Shown here: positions 31,446-42,227 of the stretch, piece by piece
Layout: every line of letters starts with the position of its first letter
Position numbering within the stretch: position 1 is the stretch's first letter
Origin: Chara braunii
Taxonomy: Eukaryota > Streptophyta > Charophyceae > Charales > Characeae
NCBI GenBank assembly: GCA_003427395.1
Contig: BFEA01000050.1
Span: 1,144,778-1,188,679 of the forward strand
Length of the DNA stretch: 43,902 nucleotides
Direction: 5' to 3'
Notes under the pieces: model-generated
What the model was told of the DNA's origin: nothing
What the model saw: only the letters and a program-made list of their open reading frames with translations
The model's database searches: none
Position numbers and translations under genes: made by a program

Positions 31446-33199
31446 TTGTCGAGCGCATCTGTCCAGCACCACACACGGCAAGGCGGGACCCTCGTCGCGA
31501 ACATACATATGGAGCTTCCGCAAACCGCTTCGGCGGAGTGCGCCAACCATACCTCTCGTGATCCCCTATGACTGAATAGGACCTACGAGAGTCACGTCTT
31601 ACCTCCACCTTACGGGAGCTGTCACCTCCCTTCGGTGGGCGTATCCCCGCCGAGCTACCAGTCCACCGTACGGAAGTTGATCAGTTGCAATCGCGGAGGC
31701 GGACCAGCCGAGGGCGTTTCTCGTTCGATGTAGTATAGGGGGTACGAGTGGTATTGCGCCTCTATCGGACCCGCACACGAACCGACATCTTGGGGGGTTG
31801 AGGTCCCAAGGTGTGACTCGTCGCCTGTCGACTAGGACGCATCCCACGCACCACACATACACCACTCTAAAGAACGTAAAAATTAAAAACACACACACAC
31901 GTACACATACATGAAACGACACAAAACAAACAATGATACAATGCTCATAGTCCCTCGGTAGTCATCCCATAACTTTCCGATGCGAAAATCGAATAGGCGT
32001 CACGCGCGAGATTTAGTATAAAACCGCGCGGACGCAGGGCCGATTCATATCGACTAGTAATGCAATCATACGCAAGCATTCGCAATGATGGCGTGCTATG
32101 AAGTGCCTATAATAAAGCGGTCCTTCATGGATCCGAGTACCGCTTATGACACTCAAGTGTCAGACTCGATGTATCGTGAAGGCTTGCCCCTTCACGATAT
32201 TGCACGGTTGAAGAAATACCCGTGCGGCCGCCACGAGACCTCCGACTTTTAGGCTGAGTGTCTCGGCAGGCAGGGCAAATAGACTCTACCCGAGGGGTAA
32301 TCCCTTCTGTGCAGAGTCTAGGGTCTGGGATGTCCTGGACAAGGACCTCGAATCCAGGGCCAGGACCAACGCCCGACTAAGAACTCTTTAAGAAGCATAG
32401 AACACATAGAGGGGTTCTCCTCCCTTTTCTCAATCCCAACCCCTATTTAACCCCTAAGCGTAGCCCCCTTAGGCCACGCGAACACCCTACATAGGTACAC
32501 ATATATATTTGTAAAGGGGAATAAGTATGTGACGATCACTTCTCACAATCACAGTGAGACTCCTCACAGCCATATATATGTTTGCGATCGTAGACAGTCA
32601 AATCCAAATCCGAGCCACAATACATACCTGCAATCACACCAGAGAGTCAAATAAAAGTCAACGCACTAAACGGAGTAAACTCCAACCAATCTCTATACTC
32701 ATACCCCTCGCTTTAGTCATGCAAGCCCCAGCCTCTGTCCAACCAACCACAATTAAATACTCAGTACCTTTGTAAAATGATCATTCAATAAAAGTCCGGG
32801 TAAAAATCTTAGCAAAACAATAAAATTACCAGGGCTAAAGCCTTTTAGGTTTAGTATTGAGGATGAATTGGAGTTAAGTCAAAGACCGACAAATCGACAA
32901 CCGACCTGTTATCAGTGATAACAAAAGGTGATCCTTGTAGGATCAAGTTAAATCTCGTCCAAATCCTGAATCGAGACGATCAAGAGGACCTGTAACACAA
33001 GATATGTCAATCCCCATGCTAAATCTATAAGTCCAAATCGAGAGTAATCTCCATATCACGATTTCACCAAGAATCATTCTACTTAACTAATCCTAAGTCT
33101 ACTCTTAAGTCAATGCCTAATGGAAAGGTAAATCTTTGGCAGAATCTCCTCCATGAAGAGGGGATTGTCAGAATTGTCACCTTTAAAAATATAATATAA
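31446..33199 (+). repeat. Left inverted arm (copy B)
   Basis: Contains the shared family blocks, TATAAAA at 32017-32023, AATAAA at 32787-32792 and the 17-bp palindrome at 32907-32923. It also has a hairpin ATCGTGAAGG/CCTTCACGAT at about 32167-32190, and its last part has one array-I-like motif (about 33136-33176). Copy A has a different but still paired sequence (ATATCGTG/CACGATAT, about 16727-16755) at the corresponding hairpin. Confidence 0.8.
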
Positions 33200-33466
33200 T
33201 CGGAGAATCCTCTGGTTTTTGAAAAAAGAGAATCCGGAGAATGAAATTCGCTCATCTCTTCTCATAGATCCCCCCGGACAACTTCCATTAGCGCTACCCC
33301 GACTGATTCAGCTGTTTTGGACATAAGTAACCAGTTCTGTCTGGCAACAGGATGTGCGTTTCCACAGAACAATGATCACACACTTTCATCTGAGCCAGCA
33401 CACTCAGCACTTTCAACAATTACTGTTTCTAGTAATTCAAAAAGAGGTACATGACCGGCAGTCCAG

Positions 33467-34318
33467 GTGGAACAGACTTTGCTCCTTCGGAATTCGGAAC
33501 TCTGTGGGATTACAGAGCCAGCTGATCTCTGTGCGAATAGAAAGGTAGAGGACTTTGTACCTAATAAGGATACTCATATACGGGCAAAACAATGGCTGGG
33601 GAAGAATCTAGAACAAAGAGAGCCCCAGCCACAGATAGTTGACCTCACAGAGGACTTTCTGGAGATCCATCAGCAACGTTCCGTTACCACAACAACCTCT
33701 CTCCCTCCGCCTCTGCCCCAAGATCCAGGCCCCCCGCTATCCTCTCTTGAATCAGAGCTCTCCTCCAAAAGGCATAGACTGACACATCGTCTAATGAAAT
33801 GACAAGGGGTGTTATTCCCCGAAAAGACTGGAATCATTCTGCTACCAGTCAGAAGGAAAGATGAGATTTGGGAAGTGGGTTTAACCGTGCCACAGGATTC
33901 CACATATGGTGAAGTAACGGTGATGCGTTTCACTTCCCCCTTTCTTTCTCTTTCCACGAATGTTGGTCGTGAAGCGGGGGAGCCGCTGATTAAGCATGAA
34001 ATTTTCAGACTTGTTAAAACATTCCTCCCTGCAGGGAGCATTGCGACATTATTTATAACAAAAGGGGAGCAACGTCTGGCAGAGTGGGATGTATACCTCA
34101 GGTATGAATCTGGAAAGCTGCCTAACCTAAAATGGCTCAACCAAGAGCTCCTTATGGAACTGCATTTAATGAAAATAAAAGCTGGTAATTTCTGGTCTGA
34201 GACAGATGTGGGCACACTGCTCGTACGTCTTCTCAATCAACAAGTCCTGGCCCCAGGGGGGTTGTTGGATGCAGGGCAGTGGCTAGACCTGAGTAACTCT
34301 CTTAATAATTTTATCTAA
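33467..34318 (+). pseudogene. LINE ORF1 (putative RNA-binding chaperone)
   Basis: A frame of about 283 codons with a single in-frame TGA at 33800, explained by CGA-to-TGA. The first half is Pro/Ser-rich (TTTTSLPPPLPQDPGPPLSS) and the second half looks globular (GIILLPVRRKDEIWEVGLTV; LVKTFLPAGSIATLFITKGE). It sits directly upstream of ORF2, where LINEs encode the ORF1 protein, which usually binds the element RNA. I see no clear zinc knuckle or RRM motif, so the function is inferred from position. Confidence 0.6.
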
Positions 34319-34453
34319 TCTAATTTAATTTAGTGGTCTTTGATCTTTGATTAGAGGGGTTTGAACGGATTAATTACTGTGTCCCTTATGATGGATAAGC
34401 ACCGAGTAGTCCACGCCCTATACAATAGGGATAAATGATGGAAATCCTCTAAA

Positions 34454-37400
34454 AGGCATGCAGGCCTAGACCTTAGATCCTTAAATGTTAATGGTCTGGC
34501 CTCTGCAAAATTTGAGAAAAAGTAAGCTATATATGATCAGCTAAAAGAAATAGGAGAAAAGGAGTGGCCAGATGTCATTTGCATTCAGGAAACTCACTTA
34601 ATGGACACGTCCTCCCATAATCATTATCATAAACAAATCTGGCCCCACACAGCATTTCGGGCACACGCCCCCCGCCCAAGGAGCGCAAGAGTTGCAATTT
34701 GGATCCCGCCGGGTTCCAAAGTCGATCCGGTTTATTGGGAAGTCGATAAAGAAGAGGGCAGGTGGGATTATATTCTAGCAATGCTAGAATTAAAGATTGT
34801 AGTAATCCTGTGTGTATATGGACCTGATCAATCTAGTAATCGTCAAAGCTTCTTAGGGTCCTTAATCCCGAAGCTTCCTTTGCGTATTCCGGTCATAATG
34901 GCTGAAGATTTTAACGCTGCTCCGGATCGGTCATTGGATAGATGGCGTATTCCTGACCCTTGCCCCGACTATGTAGCAGCAGATATGGCTATGATAGCAA
35001 ACATGACCCAATCCTTCAACCTCTTTGATTCGTTTAGGAGATTAAACCCTACACTTCGCACATTTTCATGCTTTAGGAAGAACCACTCAAAAACTGCATC
35101 CAAATCAAGGATAAACCTCATCTTCCTCTTTGAGGAACTTGAGGGTGCCGTCCAAATTGCTGACATCTTCCCTAAAAGCCCTCTACCTGGCTTGGATCAT
35201 GCCATGTGTACTGTACTTCTATCTTTCTCCAAAAAGTCAGATCAAGGTAGAGGCTATTATAAACTTAACACATCTCTTCTTAATTTAGAAAGATTCAAGA
35301 CTTATTTGAAGGACGTCTGGGAATATTGGCGCCTTCAGAAGACCCTCATCAACGATAACATTTTATGGTTCAACAACGACCTTCTTTTTCTGGGTCGTAA
35401 ATGCAATGAATATTCTAAGCTTTTAGCAAATGAACGTCACTCCAATGAATTGAGGTTGTGCCAACGAATTGAAGAATTGCAATCTCAAGAAAATGCCCTG
35501 AATAATAACGAGGATAATGAGTTAATTGCCTAGGAAATTCAAAACCTTGAAGATCGTCTCCTTTCCCTTGTGGAATATAGATGGCAAGGTACCAGGATCA
35601 TAGGTAAATTGACACGGGCCGCTATTGAAGGTGGAATGGATGCTAGTTTTTTTTTCATGGCCCGGGTGCGTACAGGGAGAACTGTAATTCAAACCCTTGC
35701 TCATCCTCAACAATAAAATGACAAATTTGCCACAACTACGGCAGAATGCACCAAAATCGCAAGGGATTTTTTTAAATCCCTCTTTCTATCAGATACAACA
35801 AGCACTCCTACTAATCAACGCGTTAAAGATATTGATGAATTCCTTGAATCCCTAACAAAGTCTCTTTCTGACTCTCAAAAGGAATTTTTAGAATCTTAGC
35901 TTACAAAGAGGAGATATGGACTTCCCTGATGCTTATGGAAGAAGAAAAAACCCCAGGCATTGATGGGCTACCCAAGGAATTTTGGGAATCCCCCTGGGAT
36001 TTCATTGCTCAGGATCTAATGAATTTTTATGAGGAGGTATGGTCATCAGGCAATTTAGGTGAAATTGAGGGGCAAGGGATTCTCACACTACTGTATAAAA
36101 AGGGGGATAAATGTTATATTCGAAACTACCGACCCATTGCCCTCCTCACAGTTGTCTATAAACTTATCTCTAAAGCTCTCACTATTCGCCTTAATAAGTT
36201 TATAGCAGATATAATTCATCCAACTCAGACAGGATTCATCCAAGGGAGAAATATCCAAGACAACATCCTTTTCATAAATGAATTGGTCAAACTTTCTCGT
36301 CAATCCAAACATAATGTTTCTTTTATATTTATAGATTTTGAGAAAACATATGATCATGTGGACTGACTTTTCTTGGATAGATGTCTAATTAAGCTCAATT
36401 TTTGACCAAATTTCATAAGGTGGATTAAAATATTACATGGAAATGCTTCAACAAGGGTCATGATAAATGGAAATGTGGCACCTCCTATATCTCTACAAAG
36501 ATCTGTTAGACAGGGAGACCCAATTGCCCCACTTCTTTTTGTAATCATCATGGAAGCATTGGCTGCTCATATTCGCCTTTATAAAGATATTAAGCGCATT
36601 CAAGTAACCTCCATACCAGAGGACGCAATCTCGGTGTGTTCTCTTTTTGCTGATGACTTATCTTTCATGATTGAGGCCTCTCATGAAAACCTAGAGGCAG
36701 TAAGACGAATTATGAACTTATTTTGTAAGTTATCGGATATGAGGATTAACGAGGGGAATAAAACCCTAGGATGGTAGATGCACTACCAAGGTGTAAGGCC
36801 TCCAGAACAACCAATTACAAATGGCTTCCTCTGGATTCGCCTGTCAGGATTCTTGGAATTTCACTGACAAGCTATGATAAACCTGCTTCCAATAGTGAAG
36901 GAATTCTGAAACATGCACTTTCAAAATTAGAACTATGGAAGGATAAACACACCTCATTGATTGGCAGAACACTCGCAATTAATAATGCGGTCCTAACCTC
37001 TATTTGGTATAAATCTGCTATCTGGGCCCTTGATAACTTATCCATTAAGATATTGCAGAGACAACTGGTAGCTTATCAATGGCGAGGAAACCATGAATCT
37101 AAAAATGTTATTAGCAGAGTAGCCTGACAATCCCTAATTCAACCAAAATCGAAAGAAGGCCTAGGTATAATTGATCCCTCCACCCAAGCGAAAACACTTT
37201 CTATTCAATGGATAAAGCGCCTTCTATTTAACCCCCAAACACCATGGAGTCATTTGGCTATTGAACAGATCAGGCGCCTTGCTCCTCCTACATCTGAGGA
37301 AGTAGACCCCCTTATGTGGCTGGAGAATCGAGCCTGGTCGATCCCTAGGGCATCCCCAACAGATTTGCAAGACCTGCACTTATCGGATCGACAAGCAGCA

Positions 37401-38989
37401 AGAACTGACCTATCTAGAGATTCCTTCCGGACTGATTTGCTTAAAACTTGGAGGAAACTTCCCATTCCAGATAAAACAACCCCGGAAAGGTGGGAAGAAG
37501 TATGCCAACAACCATTATTTAATAACTCGCTTATTAGAGACTCTCAAGGATATACCCTAAACTGTATGGACTCTCCGTGGAAAGATGGATCAAAAGGGGA
37601 GTCACGCGCATTAGGGATATCTGGGATAAAGAGAATCGAGACTGGTGTGACATCCATCACCTTAAGGATAGATTGAAGCACTGTCATCACCTAAAGGAAG
37701 CCTTANAACAGATAATTGACATAATTTCTCTGGATTGGGTTAGGATTTTGAAAAAGGGACCTACCCTCAGTCCTGATGATTGGGTATCTATCCATGATCA
37801 ATCAGGAATTATAGGAAAGGTAAATAAGCTATGCCCTAATGAGAAGGTACTAATGACCATCTACGATTTGGGGGAAGATGGATTTATCAGATCTACCCAT
37901 CATCCTAATAAGAGTCTAATCCAGAAAATCAGATTATTTAGAATTAGAGTACTAATGGTCCATGATAAATGACTTACCTATAAACCAGGTACTCCCATCT
38001 CTCATCTTCCACTAGATCCGGCTAATTGGTCTTGGTCTTCCAAGGAATACCTCGGACGGTCCCACAAACGAACCCTTCACACTTTGTTAGTCAAATCCAC
38101 ATACAGAATGTTGCGCCCAAAGGTCAATTAAAGGACCGAATAGTAGAAAGATGGATGGGACACCTAAATGTTAGCAGAGATAATCTTCGCTCAGTAAAAT
38201 GGTTCCAATCCATCAAATCTAAGTCAACTAAAATAGCATCTCTTCAATGACAGATCATGCATAGATGCCTACATACCAATGATTGGATTACAGACAGAAC
38301 TTCCCTAGAACAAAGAGGAATAGCCCTTCTATGGTGTAAATTCTACAAATGAGCTTTCCCGTCCAAAGTAATTCCAGAAACATTAGAACACATATTCTTA
38401 CAATGCCCTGGGGCGGTGTGGTTGTGGCGTTGGTGGGACAGGATCTGGAACCAGGTAGAAAACCTCCTTGACCTGGCCATGAAATTGGAAAGCTCTCCTC
38501 CTTGGGGCTTGGAATCCACCAAGCGCTGATGACTTCACAATGAACCTATTCACAATCGAACGAAAAACCTTACTCTGGGCCATTTGGACCCGTAGATGCA
38601 CTTTTGAAATGGAAGGAGCACGTCTTGATGGACCTGAATTCATGGACTCCATCAAGCAANAGATTCAACTAGAAATTATTTCGAGATGGGAAACACTCAA
38701 AGACAAACTTAAAACCCTGTCATCAGAAAAAGAAATAAAACATCATATCCAAAAGTTCAATCTAAACTGTCTTGGAGGAGAACAAGGTGGTATGATTGGC
38801 CAAGTTAAATGGAATGGGACGGGTGAGACAACTCACGGGGAACTTTCACGGAATTATCATTTACTCTTCAATGACTGGAGTACTGTACACCACTCCATCC
38901 CTCTCCGTCCTCTTGCTGAATTCCCTGATCCCTTTCCCCCTCCAAAACTAGCCTTAGTCCCTTGCTCATGGTATGCGTTGGAAAGATGA
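34454..38989 (+). pseudogene. LINE ORF2: endonuclease, reverse transcriptase, zf-RVT
   Basis: Domains in order. First, an AP-type endonuclease (about 34480-35220) with LNVNGLA, ICIQETHL, IMAEDFNAAPD, SRINLIFL and PGLDHAM; several catalytic positions deviate from the usual GDFN, SRID and SDH. Second, the reverse transcriptase (about 35935-36780) with KTPGIDGLPKEFW, YRPIALLTVVYKLISKAL, QTGFIQGRNIQDNILF, FIDFEKTYDHVD, SVRQGDPIAPLLFVI and the catalytic LFADDL. Third, the thumb and linker (to about 38130) and a zinc-binding segment (QIMHRCLHTNDWITD, TLEHIFLQCP, about 38250-38410) with C-terminal tail. The enzyme would nick target DNA and copy the element RNA. It is dead: stops near 34523, 35531, 35714, 35897, 36364, 36402, 36775, 37124 and 38248, and frame changes near 35905, 36810, 37575 and 38020. 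Ambiguous bases lie at 37706 and 38660. Confidence 0.92.
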
Positions 38990-39436
38990 GTGCTAACACT
39001 TCTAACCTCTGCACTCTCCCTTTCTTGTTCTCTGCACTCTCTCTTTCTCATCCTTCTTCAGAAGTAATACCTGTTCTTTATGGTTTTATTGGTTTAATTG
39101 AGGAAAAGGGGATGTGATTACTGCTAGATGAGTACGAGATATTTGACACCCAATTGGGTGGGGAGGCGTAATCCCCCCCCGTAACTTAAGTGTTTCTTTT
39201 GCTTTCGCTATCCTTGGGTCTTCTCAATTCAACTTTCTAAATTCCATTCAACTTCTACGAAACAAAGGGATGCTGGACCCGGTTTCCAGCATGAGCACTA
39301 TTCATTATTCATTATCGAGGGATGCTGGACCCGGTTTCCAGCATGTGCATCTCCCCACCAATAGACCGGAGTCGTTAAAAAATAATTAAAAATAAAATAA
39401 AATAAAAAAATAAAATAAAAAAATCTAACTCCTCTA

Positions 39437-39890
39437 AACTAAGAAAATTTGGTTTCGGAAGGAGGGTTGAGCATTTTTCCATAAGTTTGAATGACTCTGA
39501 CCCTTTTTGTTTCATTTTGAGGGAGAATTTTTGGAACAGACCGGACAGGTTGCCATAAGTTTGGGAGGTCTGGTGTGAAGTCGCGCACATGGTAGAACCT
39601 GAAGGTTAAATTTGTTTATATTTTTTATTATATTACTTATAAACAGGCTAGTCAGACATTTTCCCATAAGTTTGGATGGTCTGACTATAGCTTATCATAA
39701 CTGAAGCGAGTATTAATTAATAATAAAACTATGGGTTTCGGTCTGATAGGTAGTCGCTCTAGTTGCTTATCACGTGCTAGAGCCATAAGAGTTAGTTTCA
39801 ATTCCTGTATTTTCTTAGCTCAGTTTATTTTTACTTAGGTCGATTTCTGCATTTTCTGGGATCATTTATTATACTTGGTTTTGTATAAAT
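39437..39890 (-). repeat. Hairpin array II of the right arm (three hairpins)
   Basis: Three hairpins related to copy A array II but with a different loop. On the minus strand the loop reads about CATTCAAACTTATGGAAAAATG-like (22-24 nt), against CATTCACCATGGAAACAATG-like in copy A. Arms are TAGTCAGA/TCTGACTA (39649-39656, 39680-39687, 8 bp), CAGACC/GGTCTG (39537-39542, 39567-39572) and GGGTT.GAG with CTC.GACCC (39464-39471, 39495-39503, one bulge and one wobble). The architecture is conserved while both loop and stems have changed. Confidence 0.72.
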
Positions 39891-40446
39891 CTTGGTAAGC
39901 TACTTTCTCTACGGGAAGCGCTGCCGAAATTTCTACAAAATCAAGGAGTTAGTCAGATTTTATATTTTCAAGATCCAGTTTTTTTGACTTTCTGACAGAG
40001 TAAAAATCTGGAAAGCCTTCTTTTCTAAAGGGAGTGCTGCCCAAATTTTTACTGATTCAGGAAGTTAGACAAAATTAGACCTTGAGAAGTCAAAGTCATT
40101 TTAAGATCCTGAAATCAGCTTTATATGAATCTTGGAATAACACTTTCTCTACGAGAAACGCTGCCGAAATTTCTAAAAATTTAAGGAGTTAATTAAATTT
40201 TTGTCTTAGTTTAATTCAAGTTTTGTTTCTCAGTTCATATCTGACTTAGTAAAAATCTTGAAAGACTACCTTTCTAATGGAAGTGCTGCCCAAATTTTTA
40301 CTGATTACGGGAGTTAGACAAATTTTAACTTTCCAGAATTAGAGTTTGAGTTTTTGTTTTCATATTTGGGGTATTATAAATCATGTGAATGCATTTTTTC
40401 TACGGGAAGCGCTGCCGAAATTTTTTTAATTTAAAGGAGTTAGATT
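39891..40446 (-). repeat. Hairpin array I of the right arm
   Basis: Five units with the GGCAGCRYTTCCC-type core on the minus strand, at about 39916, 40029, 40155, 40277 and 40404. They alternate GGCAGC and GGGCAGC forms as in copy A (17755-18300), with spacing near 113-127 bp. Array order relative to the arm is the same as in copy A. Confidence 0.75.
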
Positions 40447-42227
40447 ATATTTTAACAGGTGGCGATTCTGACAATTCCCTCTGCATGGAGGAGATTATGC
40501 CAAAGATCTACCTTTTCATTAGGCATTGACTTAAGAGTAGACTTATGATTACTTAAGTAGAATGATTCTTGGTGAAATCGTGATATGGAGATTACTCTCG
40601 ATTTGGACTTATAGATTTAGCATGGGGATTGGTCCGTCTTGTGTTACAAGTCCTCTTGATTGTTTCGATTCAGAATTTTGACTAGATTCAGCTTGATCCT
40701 ACAAGGATCACCTTTTGTTATCACTGATAACAGGTCGGTTGTCGATTCGTCGGCTTGCAACTCAACTCTAATTCATTCTCAATACTAGACCTAAAAGGCT
40801 TTGGCCGTGGTGATTTTATTGTTTTATTACAGTTTTCACCCGGTCTTTTATTGAATGGCCATTTAACAAAGCTACTAAGTATTTAATTGTGGTTGGTTGG
40901 ACAGAGGCTGGGGCTTGCATGGCTAAAGCGAGGGGTATGAGTATAGAGATTGGTTGGAGTTGACTCCGTGTAGTGCGTGGACTTTTGTTTGGCTCTCTTG
41001 TGTGATTGCAGGTATGTATTGTGGCTTGGATTTTGATTTGACTGTCTGCGATCGCAAACATATATATGGTTGTGAGGAGTCTCACTGTGATTGTGAGAAG
41101 TGATCGTCACATACTTATTCTCCTTTACAAATATATATGTGTACCTATGTAGGGTGTTCGCGTGGCCTAAGGGGCCTACGCTTAGGGGTTAATAGGGGTT
41201 GGGATTGAGAAAAGCGAGGAGAACCCCTCTATGTGTTGTATGCTTCTTAAAAAGCTCTTAGTCGGACGTTGGTCCTGGGCTTGGATTCGAGGTCCTTGTC
41301 CAGGACATCCCAGGCCCTAGACTCTGTACAGAAGGGATTACCCCTCGGACAGAGTCTATTTGCGCTGCCTCTCGAGACACTCAGCCTAAAAGTCGGATGT
41401 CTCGCAGCGGTCGCACGACTATTTCTTCAACCGTGCAATATCGTGAAGGGGCAAGCCTTCACGATACCTCGAGCTGACACTTGAGTGTCATAAGCGGTAC
41501 TCGGATCCACGAAGGACCGCTTGGTTATGGGCACTACATAGTACGTCATCATTGCGACTGCTTGCGTATGATTGCACTGCTAGTCAATATGAATCGGCCC
41601 TGCGTCCGCGCGGTTTTGTACTAAATCTCGTGAACGACGCCTATTCGATTTCCGCATTGGAAAGTTATGGGATGGCTACCGAGGGACTACGAGCGTTGTC
41701 TCGTTGTTTGTTTTGTGTCGTTTCGTGTATGTGTACGTGTGTGTGTTTTTTTAATTTTTACGTTCTTTAGAGTGGTATATGCGTGGTGCGTGGGATGCGT
41801 CCCAGTCGACCGGCGACGAGTCGCGCCTTGGGACCTCAGCCCCCCAAGATGTCGGTTCGTGTGCGGGTCCGATAAAGGCGCAATACCGCTCATACCCCCT
41901 ATACTACATCGAACGAGAAACGCCCTCGGCTGGTCCACCTCTGCGATTGCAACTGATCAGCTTTCGTACGGTGGACTGGTAGCTCGGCGGGGATACGCCC
42001 ACCGAAGGGAGGTGACAACTCCCGTAAGGTAGAGGTAAGACGTGCCTCTCGTAGGTCCTATTCAGTCGTAGGGGATTGCAAGAGGTATGGCTGGCGCACT
42101 CGGCCGGAGCGGTTTGCGGAAACTCCATATGTATGTTCGCGACGAGGATTTAAAACCAACTTTTGCGTGACGAGGCCGGGAGGGTCCCGCAGTGCTCTGT
42201 GTGATGTTGGACAAATGAGCTCGACAA
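40447..42227 (-). repeat. Right inverted arm (copy C)
   Basis: The minus-strand counterpart of 31446-33199, with the same blocks, the palindrome at 40716-40732 and AATAAA at 40847-40852. The TATA-like site is TACAAAA at 41614-41620, probably a decayed promoter. It ends at GCTCGACAA (42219-42227). Confidence 0.82.

Larger units (their letters stand above)
33200..39421 (+). mobile_element. Near-full-length LINE copy 3
   Basis: A 6.2 kb non-LTR retrotransposon with a 5' region (33200-33466), ORF1 (33467-34318), ORF2 (34454-38989), and a 3' UTR with two copies of stem-loop 1 (39271-39291 and 39323-39343, loop CCCGGTT). It ends in an A-rich AAAATA-type tail (about 39376-39421). It interrupts the left arm of the TIR element. 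Both ORFs are inactivated by stops and frameshifts. The arms either side of it match other copies of the TIR family, so the insertion boundaries are good to within about 15 bp. No clean target duplication is visible. Confidence 0.85.
31446..42227. mobile_element. TTGTCGAGC-family TIR element, with a nested LINE
   Basis: An element bounded by TTGTCGAGC at 31446 and its inverse GCTCGACAA ending at 42227. The inverted arms are about 1.75 kb (left, to about 33199) and 1.8 kb (right, from about 40447). They look well above 90% identical to each other by eye and much closer to each other than to copy A, so they are two ends of one element. Without the LINE (33200-39421) it is about 4.6 kb. The left arm resumes after the LINE tail at about 39421 ('ctaactcctctaaactaagaaa', matching copy A near 17735-17757). 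Hairpin arrays follow, on the minus strand, next to the right arm. It has no coding region and splits a Helitron gene. Flanks end ...CGTCGTG and begin TGTATAA, with no clear target duplication. Confidence 0.75.

Noticed and set aside
40458-40478. TGGCGATTCTGACAATTCCC as a retroelement primer-binding site
   Set aside because: It lies on the plus strand inside the array-I-like motif of a minus-strand arm, the copy B equivalent does not keep it, and it would make the mapped element boundary internal.
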